NCBI RefSeq assembly: GCF_030814015.1
Contig: NZ_JAUSUL010000002.1
Span: 310,001-374,000 of the forward strand
Length of the DNA stretch: 64,000 bases
Direction: 5' to 3'
Origin: Amorphus orientalis
Lineage (GTDB): Bacteria > Pseudomonadota > Alphaproteobacteria > Rhizobiales > Amorphaceae
The position numbers and the translations under genes were made by a program. The notes under the pieces are model-generated. The model saw only the letters and a program-made list of their open reading frames with translations, searched no databases and was not told the origin of the DNA. Of this stretch, positions 20,587 to 29,462 are shown piece after piece. Position 1 is the stretch's first letter. The number at the start of each line of letters is the position of its first letter.

Positions 20587-21657
20587 ATGACCATGAGACA
20601 GATGACCGCTGCCCTCGTGCTCGGCGCTGCCTTCGCGACCCCCGCGATGGCGGCCGACACCTGGTACCCCTACGAGGCCGAGGAGGTCACCCCGGCCTTC
20701 TCGACCGACGGCGAGACCAAGGCCGTCACCTACGAGCCGCTGGAAAAGGCCGAACAGGCCTGGAACCTGTGTGTCTCGTTCCCGCACATGAAGGACGCCT
20801 ACTGGCTCGGCGTCGACTACGGCGTTGTGGAAGAGGCCAAGCGTCTCGGCGTGAAGGCCAACATCGTCGAGGCCGGCGGCTATACCGAGCTCACCAACCA
20901 GATCAACCAGATCGAGGACTGCGTTGCCGGCGGTGCCGACGCCGTCATCATCGGCGCGATCTCCTATGACGGCCTGAACAACCTGGTCGGCGAGTTGAAG
21001 GAGAAGGACATTCCGGTGATCGACGTGATCAACGGCATGTCGTCGCCGGATCTTTCGGCCAAGTCGCTGGTGTCTTTCTACACGATGGGCAACGAGGCCG
21101 GTAAGTACCTGGCCGCGCAGCATCCCGAAGGCGGCGAGAGCGCCGAGGTCGGGTGGTTCCCCGGACCGGCCGGCGCCGGCTGGGTGGAAGCCGCGCACCA
21201 AGGGTTCATGGACGCGGTGGAAGGCTCCGCGCTCACCGTGCTGGAGCCGCGCTACGGCGACACCGGGAAGGAAGCCCAGCAGCGGCTGGTGGAAGACGTG
21301 CTGCAGGCCAATCCCGACGTGAAGTACATCGCCGGCACGGCCGTGACCGCCGAAGCGGCCCAGGGCCTTCTGCGCGAGCGCGGCCTGATGGGCGACGTGG
21401 ACATCGTCTCCTTCTACATGACCCCGGGCGTCTACCAGGGCATCGAGCGCGGCTTCATCGCCGCCGCCCCGGCCGACTCCATGGTCATTCAGGGCCGTAT
21501 CGCCGTCGACCAGGCGGTCCGCATCCTGGAAGGCAAGGATTACGTGAAGCACGTCGGTCCGAAGATCTTCGTCGTCGACGAGGAGAACATCGGCGAGATC
21601 GCGCGCGAGAACATCCTCCCGCCGCAGGGCTTCAGCCCGGTCTTCTCGGTCGAATAA
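20587..21657 (+). CDS. TorT-like periplasmic substrate-binding protein
   Basis: About 356 aa with a signal peptide (MTMRQMTAALVLGAAFATPA, cleavage near AMAA). It is a class I (LacI/ribose-type) binding protein and resembles TorT, the TMAO-sensing partner of TorS (CVSFPHMKDAYWLGVDYGVVEEAKRLG has the TorT-like PH-KD-YWL pattern). Here it is followed by a ribose-type ATPase and permease and no sensor kinase is nearby, so a transport receptor is more likely. GGAGAG precedes the ATG at 20587. Confidence 0.8.
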   Translation: MTMRQMTAALVLGAAFATPAMAADTWYPYEAEEVTPAFSTDGETKAVTYEPLEKAEQAWNLCVSFPHMKDAYWLGVDYGVVEEAKRLGVKANIVEAGGYTELTNQINQIEDCVAGGADAVIIGAISYDGLNNLVGELKEKDIPVIDVINGMSSPDLSAKSLVSFYTMGNEAGKYLAAQHPEGGESAEVGWFPGPAGAGWVEAAHQGFMDAVEGSALTVLEPRYGDTGKEAQQRLVEDVLQANPDVKYIAGTAVTAEAAQGLLRERGLMGDVDIVSFYMTPGVYQGIERGFIAAAPADSMVIQGRIAVDQAVRILEGKDYVKHVGPKIFVVDEENIGEIARENILPPQGFSPVFSVE

Positions 21658-21668
21658 GCGACCTACGG

Positions 21669-21696
21669 CGGCCGGGGCCCAAGAGGGTCCCGGCCG
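21669..21696 (+). promoter_or_regulatory. Intercistronic stem-loop after the TorT-like gene
   Basis: A 12-pair stem (21669-21680 with 21685-21696, one G-U pair) closed by an AAGA loop starts 12 bases after the binding-protein stop. It has no T-run. It is placed to stabilise the upstream message or lessen transport-ATPase expression. Confidence 0.65.
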
Positions 21697-21735
21697 CTGC
21701 GCGTTCACCCTTCCGTCCGCGGGGACCGAGCGACC

Positions 21736-23247
21736 ATGACCGAGGCTTCCTCCGAGTTGCTGATCGAGGCCAGGGGCCTGACCAAGCGCTATCCCGGCGT
21801 CGTCGCGCTCGACAACGTGGACTTCGATCTGAGGGCCGGCGAAGTCCACGTGCTGTTCGGAGAGAACGGTGCGGGCAAGTCGACCCTGATCTCGATGATT
21901 GCAGGCGCCTCCGCGCCGTCCGACGGCGTGCTGACGGTCCGCGGCGAACCGGTGGAGTTCCGCTCCGTGGGCGATGCCCGGGAGAAGGGCATCTCCGCCG
22001 TCTTCCAGGAATTCTCGCTGGTGCCGACCATGTCGGTTGCCGAAAACATCTTCCTCGGCGACGAGCCCGGACACGGGCCGTTCAAGGATCTGGGCGCCAT
22101 GCGCCGGCGCGCCCGGGAGCTGTTCGCCGAGCTGGAATTCGATATCGACCCCCGCGAGACGGTGGCGCGGCTGTCGCGCGCCCAGCAGCAGATGGTCGAG
22201 ATCGCCAAGGCGTTCCACAGCGACGTCTCGATCCTGATCCTCGACGAGCCAACGGCGTCGCTGACGAACCACGAGGTCGACCACCTGTTCAAGGTGATCG
22301 CCAAGATGAAGGACCGCGGCGTCGGCATCATCTACATCTCCCACCGGGTGCAGGAATTCGCCCGCATCGCCGAGCGGGTGACCGTGCTGCGCGACGGCGC
22401 GAAGATCGGCACCGTCGATATCGGCGAGACGACAGAGGCGCGGCTGGTCGAGATGATGACCGGGCGCTCCATCGCCGAGATCTATCCGAAGATCGCCCGC
22501 AACCCGGGGCCGGTGGTGCTGAAGGTCGAGGACCTGCGCGCGCCGGGCGTGGAAGGCGTCAGCCTCGAGGTCCGTCCCGGCGAGGTGCTCGGCGTGGCCG
22601 GGCTGGTCGGGTCCGGCAAGTCGCGCTGCTTCCGGGCGCTGATGGGGCTGGAGAAGATCGAAGCCGGCCGGGTGACGCTCGACGGCGCCGACGTGACCGG
22701 CCACTCGACCCGGCAGATGATGGGGGCCGGGGTCTACTATCTGACCGCCGACCGCAAGGCCGAGGGTCTGCAGATGACCTTTTCGGTCCGCGAGAACCTG
22801 AGCCAGGGCGTCCTGCCCGGCGTGCGGGGCAGGCTCGGCTGGCTCCCCTGGCGCACGATCGGCAAGCGCGTCGAGGCGATCGCCGACCAGGTGGCGCTGC
22901 CGGAGACCTACCGGCCCCGCAAGGCGGCGCAGCTTTCCGGCGGTAACCAGCAGAAGACCCTGTTCGGCCGCGGCCTCGGCCAGGACTACGAGATCTACAT
23001 CCTCGACGAGCCGACCGTCGGCGTCGACATGGGTGCGCGCTCGGAAATCTACCGGCTGATGCGCGACCTGACCGAGGCCGGAAAGGCCGTCATCGCGATT
23101 TCCTCCGATCTGCCGGAGGTCATGAATCTGGCCCACCGGCTCGTGGTCTTCTCCAAGGGGCGCATTGCCGCCGAACTCAGCGGAGAGGAGATCACCGAAG
23201 CCAACGTTCTGGGGCATTTCTTCGACGAACAAGGACAAGCCGCATGA
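21736..23247 (+). CDS. Sugar-type ABC transporter ATP-binding protein (RbsA/MglA-like)
   Basis: 503 aa with two fused nucleotide-binding domains. The first has GENGAGKST, a degenerate signature LSRAQQQMVEIAKA and LILDEPTAS; the second has a modified Walker A (GLVGSGKSR), signature LSGGNQQKT and YILDEPTVGVD. This asymmetry, with one canonical and one degenerate half, is normal for the RbsA class. It forms a transporter with the TorT-like receptor upstream and the permease that overlaps its stop (ATGA). Confidence 0.92.
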   Translation: MTEASSELLIEARGLTKRYPGVVALDNVDFDLRAGEVHVLFGENGAGKSTLISMIAGASAPSDGVLTVRGEPVEFRSVGDAREKGISAVFQEFSLVPTMSVAENIFLGDEPGHGPFKDLGAMRRRARELFAELEFDIDPRETVARLSRAQQQMVEIAKAFHSDVSILILDEPTASLTNHEVDHLFKVIAKMKDRGVGIIYISHRVQEFARIAERVTVLRDGAKIGTVDIGETTEARLVEMMTGRSIAEIYPKIARNPGPVVLKVEDLRAPGVEGVSLEVRPGEVLGVAGLVGSGKSRCFRALMGLEKIEAGRVTLDGADVTGHSTRQMMGAGVYYLTADRKAEGLQMTFSVRENLSQGVLPGVRGRLGWLPWRTIGKRVEAIADQVALPETYRPRKAAQLSGGNQQKTLFGRGLGQDYEIYILDEPTVGVDMGARSEIYRLMRDLTEAGKAVIAISSDLPEVMNLAHRLVVFSKGRIAAELSGEEITEANVLGHFFDEQGQAA

Positions 23248-24275
23248 GTGGATCCGCGACCGCAGGCCGTCAGGGCGACAGCCTGCCAGGTATCGTCCGG
23301 GTGTTCAGAAGCATCTTTCTGCGCCTCGGCGTGCTGCCGTTCTTCCTGGTGATCGCGATCGTGACGTTCTCGCTGCTCTCCGACAGGTTCCTGGCGGTGA
23401 ACAACTTCATGAACGTCTTTCGCCAGTCGGTCTATCTGCTGCTGGTCTCCATGGGGCAGATGCTGGTGCTGATCACCGGCGGTTTCGACCTCTCCGTGGG
23501 CGCGGTGATCGCGCTGACTTCGGTGACCTCGGCGCTGGTCATGGTCGCGCTGATCGGGATGTTCCCCGACGCGGTCTGGCTGGTGATCTTCGCAGGCTGT
23601 CTGGCGGGCCTTCTGGCGGCGGCGGTCGTCGGCTTCGTCAACGGCGCGGGCGTTGCCTATTTCGGCGTCTCTCCCTTCATCATGACGCTCGGCGTCAGCT
23701 CCGTGGTCGCGGGCATCTCCCTGTTCCTGACCGGCGGCGTGCCGGTGTCGGGCATGCCTTTCGATTTCGGCAACGTGTTCGGCTTCGGCCGCGTCTGGGG
23801 GATCCCGGTTCCGGTCCTGATCGCGCTGGTGGCGATCGCGGCGATGTGGGTGCTGATGGACCGCACCCGGGTCGGTGCGCACATCTACGCCGTCGGCGGC
23901 AACGAGAAGGCGGCCAAGCTGTCGGCGATCGACACCAAGAAGACGCTGATCGTGGCCTACGGGCTGTGCGCGCTGATCGCGTCGCTGACGGGGCTCCTGC
24001 TGACGGCGCGGGTGGAAAGCGGCGAGGCAAATCTCGGCGGCACGATCGCGCTGGAATCGATCGCCGCCTGCGTGATCGCCGGCGTGTCGCTGCGCGGCGG
24101 CATCGGCCGGGTGGAGAATGTGGTGCTCGGCGCGATCTTCATCACCCTCGCCCAGAACGGCATGAACCTGGCGCAGGTGTCGTCCTACATGCAGATGGTG
24201 CTCCTCGGCGGGGTGCTGATCCTGGCCGTGGTGTTCGACCAGGTCCGCTACCGCATGATCATGGGGCGGGCATGA
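23244..24275 (+). CDS. Sugar-type ABC transporter permease (RbsC-like)
   Basis: 343-aa polytopic inner-membrane protein of the BPD_transp_2 family, with about ten hydrophobic segments. Family sequences are LVLITGGFDLSVGAVIALTS, GVSPFIMTLGVSSVVAGI, the cytoplasmic loop YAVGGNEKAAKLSAID and SIAACVIAGVSLRGGIG. It overlaps the ATPase gene by 4 bases and the next gene by 4 bases, joining transport directly to the molybdenum hydroxylase in one transcript. Confidence 0.92.
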   Translation: MSGSATAGRQGDSLPGIVRVFRSIFLRLGVLPFFLVIAIVTFSLLSDRFLAVNNFMNVFRQSVYLLLVSMGQMLVLITGGFDLSVGAVIALTSVTSALVMVALIGMFPDAVWLVIFAGCLAGLLAAAVVGFVNGAGVAYFGVSPFIMTLGVSSVVAGISLFLTGGVPVSGMPFDFGNVFGFGRVWGIPVPVLIALVAIAAMWVLMDRTRVGAHIYAVGGNEKAAKLSAIDTKKTLIVAYGLCALIASLTGLLLTARVESGEANLGGTIALESIAACVIAGVSLRGGIGRVENVVLGAIFITLAQNGMNLAQVSSYMQMVLLGGVLILAVVFDQVRYRMIMGRA

Positions 24276-25138
24276 GCGCGCCGGCGCCGGACGGGGCGCC
24301 GCGCCTGCTGCTGCCCACCAGCCTGCCGGAGGCCGTCGCCCTTTTGGCGGAGACGCCGGAGGCGCGGCCGATGGCGGGCGCCACCTGGCTGATGCGGGCG
24401 CCGCTGAGGGGGGAGACCCATCCCCGGACCTATGTGGCGCTCGGACGGATCGCCGACCTGAAGACCATCGAAATCGGCGACGCCGAAATCCGGATCGGCG
24501 CCGGCGCGACCCATGCCGAGCTTGCGGCAGCGCTTGCGCCGCTGCCCGAATGCCGGGGCCTCGCCGACGCGGCCGGCCGGTCCGCGAACCGGGCGGTACG
24601 GGCCGTCGCCACGGTCGGCGGCAACATCGCGTCGGCGGGTTTCGCCGCGGCCGATCTGGTCCCCGCGCTTCTGGCCGCGGACGCCGAAATCGAGCTCGAA
24701 GGTCCGGACGGTGCGCGGCGGATCGGCTTCGAGGCCTTTCTGACAGACCGGGCGGCCCTCGCGCCGTCCACGCTGATTGCCCGGGTGGTGGTGCCGCGCG
24801 GGACCTGGCGATCGGCCCATGCGCGGCTGCCGCTCAGGGTTGCCGGCGACTATCCGGTCGCGATCGTCGACCTTCTCGCCGCGACCGACGCGGGAGGCCT
24901 GATCAGCCGGGCCGCGGTGGCAGTGGGATCGGTGGAGCCGGTCGCCCGGCGGTGGACGTCGCTGGAGGCGGCGCTGGTCGGCACGCCGCTCGATGCCGAT
25001 GCGGCGGCGGAGATGGCGAAGGCGGCCGCCGGCGATTTCGAAGGCCGGGACGGGGCGGACGCGCCGGGACGCTACCGGGTCCAGGTGCTGCCCGCGCTCG
25101 TGCAGCGGGCCGTCGCGGCACTCGCCGCCCAGTCCTGA
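24272..25138 (+). CDS. FAD-binding (medium) subunit of a molybdenum hydroxylase (CoxM/XdhB-like)
   Basis: About 288 aa, xanthine dehydrogenase family. The FAD-binding segment AVATVGGNIASAGFAAADLVP contains the conserved TxGGN core, and an early MAGATWLM replaces the usual AGGTDL-like loop. It carries electrons from the Fe-S subunit to FAD. The ATG at 24272 overlaps the permease stop. With the next two genes it forms a cytoplasmic three-subunit hydroxylase (FAD, 2Fe-2S, Mo). Confidence 0.87.
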   Translation: MSAPAPDGAPRLLLPTSLPEAVALLAETPEARPMAGATWLMRAPLRGETHPRTYVALGRIADLKTIEIGDAEIRIGAGATHAELAAALAPLPECRGLADAAGRSANRAVRAVATVGGNIASAGFAAADLVPALLAADAEIELEGPDGARRIGFEAFLTDRAALAPSTLIARVVVPRGTWRSAHARLPLRVAGDYPVAIVDLLAATDAGGLISRAAVAVGSVEPVARRWTSLEAALVGTPLDADAAAEMAKAAAGDFEGRDGADAPGRYRVQVLPALVQRAVAALAAQS

Positions 25139-25154
25139 ACCACGGAGGGATCCG

Positions 25155-25643
25155 ATGAGCCTGCGTGTCGTCGTCAATCACGAAGAACGCACCGTGGCGT
25201 CCGCGCCGCTCACGCCGCTGTCCACGGTGCTGCGCGAGGAGTTCGCGCTGACCGGCACCAAGGAGGTGTGCGGGGAGGGGTTCTGCGGCGCCTGCACGGT
25301 CCTGGTGGACGGCGCGCCGGCGGTGTCGTGTCTGGTTCCGGTCGGGCTTGTGGAGGGGCGGCGCGTCGAGACGGTGGAATCCCTTGCGGTCGGCGAGGAC
25401 CTCTCCGCGCTGCAGGCGGCGATGATCGAGACCGACGCCGTCCAGTGCGGCATGTGCTTTCCCGGCATCCTGATGACGCTGACCGGCTTCTTCAGCGAGC
25501 GGCCCGATGCGGACGAGGAGGAGATCCGCTCCGCGCTTGCAGGCAACATCTGCCGCTGCACCGGCTACGAGGCGATCGTGGAGGCGGCGCTGTCGATCCG
25601 CGGGGCAGGGGCGGCAGCGTCCGCGGTGGAGGCGGCATCATGA
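25155..25643 (+). CDS. 2Fe-2S (small) subunit of a molybdenum hydroxylase (CoxS-like)
   Basis: About 162 aa, the usual size. Both [2Fe-2S] sites are complete: the plant-ferredoxin type at Cys39, Cys44, Cys47 and Cys59 (CGEGFCGACTVL) and the helical type at Cys98, Cys101, Cys133 and Cys135 (QCGMCFPG and ICRCTGY). It transfers electrons from the Mo site to FAD. GGAGGG lies 6 bases before the ATG, and the stop overlaps the large-subunit start (ATGA). Confidence 0.94.
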   Translation: MSLRVVVNHEERTVASAPLTPLSTVLREEFALTGTKEVCGEGFCGACTVLVDGAPAVSCLVPVGLVEGRRVETVESLAVGEDLSALQAAMIETDAVQCGMCFPGILMTLTGFFSERPDADEEEIRSALAGNICRCTGYEAIVEAALSIRGAGAAASAVEAAS

Positions 25644-28006
25644 ACAAGCCCGTGATCGGATCGGACCTGCCGCGCCGCGACGCCCGCGACAAGCTGAGGG
25701 GCCGCACCCGCTACACCATCGATCGCGGTGGCCTGGGCATGCTGCACGCCGCCGTCCGCCGGTCCGACGTCGCCTCGGCCCGGATCGTACGGGTGGACGT
25801 GGAGCCTGCCCGGCGGATGCCCGGGGTGCGCGCGATCGTGACGGCGGACGACGCGCCTGGACGCTACGGGCTCACGGTCGCCGACCACCCGCTGTTCGCC
25901 GTGGACCGCATCCGCTTCCATGGCGAGCCGATCGCCGCGGTGGCTGCGGAGACCCTTGCGCAGGCCCGCGCGGCGGCGGACGCCATCGTGGTGGAACTGG
26001 AGACGCTGCCGGCCGCAATCACCATGGAGCAGGCGCTCGCGCCGGACGCGCCGGAGATCCATCCGGACTGGCGCGACTACGAGGTGCTGTTTCCCGGCGG
26101 CAGGCGCTCCGGCAACGTGGCCTGGGAGGCGACCGTCGAGCGCGGCGACACCGATGCGGCGTTCGCCCGCGGCGATGTCACGATCGTGGAGAGCTGCTTC
26201 CGGTCCGGGCGACAGAACCAGACGCCGCTGGAGCCGCGCGCCTGCGTGGCGAGCTACGAGGACGGCCGCTTCTTCATCGAGACGTCGACCCAGGTGCCCT
26301 GGGCCGTGCGCGACACGACCGCCCGGCTTCTGGGGGTTCGGCCCTCGGACGTGCGGGTGACGGTCCCGGCGGTCGGCGGCGGCTTCGGGCTCAAGTTCGA
26401 GTTCGCGGTGGAGCCGTTCGCGGCGCTGCTGGCGCGGGCGTCGGGGCGGCCGGTACGTCTCGCCAACACGCGCCGGGAGGAGATGCAGACCGCGCTCTGC
26501 CGGGAAAACGCCGACATCCGCATCCGCTCCGCCGTGACACGGGACGGTGAGATCGTCGGGCGGGAGGCGGTGGTGCTGATGGATTGCGGCGCCTATGGCG
26601 GCGAACAGCCCTTCCTCACGACGATGACGGCCCACACGCTGGGCGGCAACTACAGGCTCGGCTCGGTGCGCCTGCTGAGCCGTGCCGTCTACACCAACAC
26701 CGCCCCCACCGGCGCGTTCCGGGCCTGTAACGGCACCTACAACACGTTCGCGCTGGAGCGGCATACCGACGAGATCTGCGCGGCGATCGGCATGGATCCG
26801 ATCGCCTTCCGGCGCCGCAACGTGATCGGCGACAAGGCGCTCGGCTCCACCGGCCAGGTGTTCGAGGGCGACGTGCTCGGCCCGATGCTGGACCGGATGG
26901 AGGAGATGACGGCGTCCCGCCCGAGCCAGCAGGCGCGGGCCGACGGGCGGCTCTACGGCCGGGCGACGGTGGTGGGCACCTGGTTCATCTTCGTCGGACC
27001 CTCGGCGGCGACCGTCAATCTCAACCCGGACGGCGGCGTGACGCTGGTGACGTCCGGCGTGGAGATCGGCTCCGGCTCGATGATGCAGTCGCTGCCGCAG
27101 ATCGTGGCCGACTCCCTCGGCCTGACGCCCCAGGACGTGACGATCCGCGCCGCCGATACGGACGCGGCGGGCTACGATGTCGGTGTGGGCGGCGGTCGCC
27201 AGACCGTCTCGCTCGGCGTGGCGAGCACCAACGCCTGCATCGAGGTAAAGAAGAAGATCCTCCGGGTCGCCTCGGAGATGCTGGAAGCCGATCCGGCCGA
27301 CCTGGTGCTGGAGGACGGTCACGTCTCCATCGTCGGCGTTCCCGAGCAGCGCGTCTCGGTACCGGCGGTCGCCGCGCGCGCCCAGGTGACCACGGGGCCG
27401 ATCTCCGGCTCGGGCGCCTTCACGGCACCGGGGACGGCCGCAATGCCGGGCTGCGCGGCCGGTCACATGCTGGAGGCGCTGGACCTGCCGGTGTTCGCCG
27501 TCCACGACTGCGAGGTGGCCGTCGATCCGGCGACCGGACACGTGGAGGTCTTGAGCTACACCGTGGTCCAGGACGTCGGCCGGGCGATCAATCCGCGGGC
27601 CATCCGGGGCCAGATCCAGGGCGGGGTGGTGCAGGGGCTCGGCTACGCCCTTCACGAGGACGTCTCGATCGACGCCGAGGGCCGCATCCGCCAGGAGGGC
27701 TTCGAGACCTATCGCGTTCCCCTGGCCCAGGACGTGCTGGCGATCGACTGCCACCTCCACGAGGGCGCGCCGTCGATCGGCCCGCTCGGCGCCAAGGGGG
27801 CCGGCGAGGTGCCGATCCTGAACGTTGCCGCCGCGGTCGCCTGCGCGGTGTCGAATGCGACGGGCAAGTCGGTGGACACCATTCCGCTGACACCGCCGCG
27901 GGTTCTGGATCTCCTGACCGGCTATGACGGGCCGCAGGAGCATCATCACATCGCGAAGCAGTGGACGGACAACTGCCTCCCCGACGACGCCGTGTGCGTC
28001 GCGTAG
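25640..28006 (+). CDS. Molybdopterin-binding (large) subunit of a xanthine dehydrogenase-family hydroxylase
   Basis: About 788 aa. The Mo domain signatures VGGGFGLKFEF, APTGAFRACNGTYNTFALER and LGAKGAGEVPILN are present; Glu723 in the last is the expected catalytic base. The active-site loop is GAFRACN, not the AYRCSFR of form I carbon-monoxide dehydrogenase, so this is not CODH. These enzymes usually hydroxylate a carbon next to a ring nitrogen or an aldehyde carbon, using water. Its location after a lactamase-like enzyme and an importer suggests hydroxylation of an N-heterocycle to a lactam. Confidence 0.9.
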   Translation: MNKPVIGSDLPRRDARDKLRGRTRYTIDRGGLGMLHAAVRRSDVASARIVRVDVEPARRMPGVRAIVTADDAPGRYGLTVADHPLFAVDRIRFHGEPIAAVAAETLAQARAAADAIVVELETLPAAITMEQALAPDAPEIHPDWRDYEVLFPGGRRSGNVAWEATVERGDTDAAFARGDVTIVESCFRSGRQNQTPLEPRACVASYEDGRFFIETSTQVPWAVRDTTARLLGVRPSDVRVTVPAVGGGFGLKFEFAVEPFAALLARASGRPVRLANTRREEMQTALCRENADIRIRSAVTRDGEIVGREAVVLMDCGAYGGEQPFLTTMTAHTLGGNYRLGSVRLLSRAVYTNTAPTGAFRACNGTYNTFALERHTDEICAAIGMDPIAFRRRNVIGDKALGSTGQVFEGDVLGPMLDRMEEMTASRPSQQARADGRLYGRATVVGTWFIFVGPSAATVNLNPDGGVTLVTSGVEIGSGSMMQSLPQIVADSLGLTPQDVTIRAADTDAAGYDVGVGGGRQTVSLGVASTNACIEVKKKILRVASEMLEADPADLVLEDGHVSIVGVPEQRVSVPAVAARAQVTTGPISGSGAFTAPGTAAMPGCAAGHMLEALDLPVFAVHDCEVAVDPATGHVEVLSYTVVQDVGRAINPRAIRGQIQGGVVQGLGYALHEDVSIDAEGRIRQEGFETYRVPLAQDVLAIDCHLHEGAPSIGPLGAKGAGEVPILNVAAAVACAVSNATGKSVDTIPLTPPRVLDLLTGYDGPQEHHHIAKQWTDNCLPDDAVCVA

Positions 28007-28148
28007 GTCAGACCGGGCCCACCGCGGGCGGTCCGAAGGCCGCACCCGCGTCCTTGCGTGGGGGGACCCGGCCGGTTGAGAATGCCGGCCCGCCCGCGGC
28101 ATTCGCCTGCGGGGACGGAGACCAATCAACGCGCAATAGGAGACTGCA

Positions 28149-29156
28149 TTGAAGGCCATCACGCTTCAGGCGCCGGGCGGGCTCGACCGGCTAGTCGTTA
28201 CCGAGATGGCGGACCCGGGCGATCCCGGTCCCGGCGAGATCCGGGTGCGCATCCATGCAAGCTCGCTGAACTTCCACGATCTCGGCGTGGTCAGCGGCCG
28301 CATGCCGACCGAGGACGGCCGGATCCCCATGTCCGACGGAGCGGGCGTGGTGGAGGCCGTGGGCGAGGGCGTCTCCGAATTCTCCGTCGGCGATCACGTG
28401 GTCTCGACCTTTTTTCCGCACTGGCTGGACGGGCCGGCCCGGATCGCCGACTTCACCACCACGCCCGGGGACGGGGTGGACGGCTACGCGCGGGAACTCG
28501 TGGTGCGCCCGGCAACATGGTTCACGAAGGCGCCGGACGGATACAGCCACGCGGAAGCCGCGACGCTGACCACGGCCGGCGTGACCGCCTGGCGGGCGCT
28601 GGTGGTCGACGGCGGGCTGAAGGCCGGCGACACGGTTCTGGTGCTGGGGACCGGGGGCGTCTCGATCTTCGCGCTTCAGATCGCCAAGGCCATGGGCGCG
28701 TCGGTCTTCGCGACCTCGTCGTCGGACGAGAAGCTGGAACGGCTGGCGGAGATGGGAGCCGACTACGGCATCAACTACCGCTCCCACGAGGACTGGGGCG
28801 AGCGGATCTGGGACTGGACCGGCGGGCGCGGGGTCGATCACGTGGTGGAGGTCGGCGGTCCGGCCACCCTCGGCCAGTCGATCGCAGCCGGCCGGATCGG
28901 AGCGCATCTCGCGCTGATCGGCGTGCTGACCGGCCGGGCCGGCGAAATCCCGACGGCCCGGCTGATGGCCAAGCAGCAGCGCCTGCAGGGCCTGATCGTC
29001 GGCAGCCGCACCCATCAGCTCGACTTCGTGCGGGCGCTGGAGGCGACCGACGTGCGGCCTGTCCTGGACCGGAGCTTCGCCCTCGACGACATCGCCGAGG
29101 CGTTCCGTCACGAGATCTCGGGGGCGCACTTCGGGAAGATCTGCCTGGAGTTCTGA
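28149..29156 (+). CDS. MDR-superfamily NAD(P)-dependent alcohol dehydrogenase/quinone oxidoreductase
   Basis: About 335 aa of the medium-chain dehydrogenase/reductase fold: a GroES-like N-terminal domain (HASSLNFHDLGVVSGRMP) and a Rossmann domain with VLGTGGVSIFALQIAKAMG. The zinc ligand set is absent (no GHE motif, no Cys cluster), so it is probably of the zinc-free reductase type. It begins with TTG, following AGGAG at 28137-28141. A 142-base spacer with a modest GGCCGG/CCGGCC hairpin (28070-28090) separates it from the hydroxylase genes; it may still belong to that pathway. Confidence 0.82.
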   Translation: MKAITLQAPGGLDRLVVTEMADPGDPGPGEIRVRIHASSLNFHDLGVVSGRMPTEDGRIPMSDGAGVVEAVGEGVSEFSVGDHVVSTFFPHWLDGPARIADFTTTPGDGVDGYARELVVRPATWFTKAPDGYSHAEAATLTTAGVTAWRALVVDGGLKAGDTVLVLGTGGVSIFALQIAKAMGASVFATSSSDEKLERLAEMGADYGINYRSHEDWGERIWDWTGGRGVDHVVEVGGPATLGQSIAAGRIGAHLALIGVLTGRAGEIPTARLMAKQQRLQGLIVGSRTHQLDFVRALEATDVRPVLDRSFALDDIAEAFRHEISGAHFGKICLEF

Positions 29157-29462
29157 ACCGCCGGCGAATCGGTTTCAGGCGAGATCTATGAGTCTGGGTA
29201 TGTTTCAGGGGGCGGCGGTGGTTCCGCCGGCCTCTATGCCTGAAGCCGATGATCGATTTTTCGGCAGCTGACCAAGATTTGGCTGTCGGCGCGGAAGCCC
29301 GGCGCAACGCGGCGGTGCAGCGGCCAGATACACTCATCTGCAGGAGTAGGCTAAACTGGAACAGGTCGGAAAAACGCCGCTTGTCCTCTTGCAGCCGGCC
29401 CCCGGGGGACGGATAATCCATCCAAATTCAAGAAATCCAAAACCATCCAGACGAGGCTGACA
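29157..29462. other. 306-base intergenic leader ahead of the second peptide-type ABC operon
   Basis: No family-like gene is visible. The only noticeable open frame is a 27-codon one (29188-29271) with a mediocre GGCGAG ribosome site; nothing supports its translation. The right third is relatively AT-rich (AATCCATCCAAATTCAAG) and probably holds the promoter and leader of the operon. No terminator with a T-run was found for the upstream gene. Confidence 0.5.

Noticed and set aside
25640-28006. Carbon monoxide dehydrogenase large subunit
   Set aside because: The active-site loop is GAFRACN, without the AYRCSFR motif of form I CODH, and no CO-specific accessory genes are nearby.
29188-29271. 27-codon open frame in the leader of the second peptide-type operon
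   Set aside because: Poor ribosome site, no recognisable sequence and no codon evidence; could be chance.
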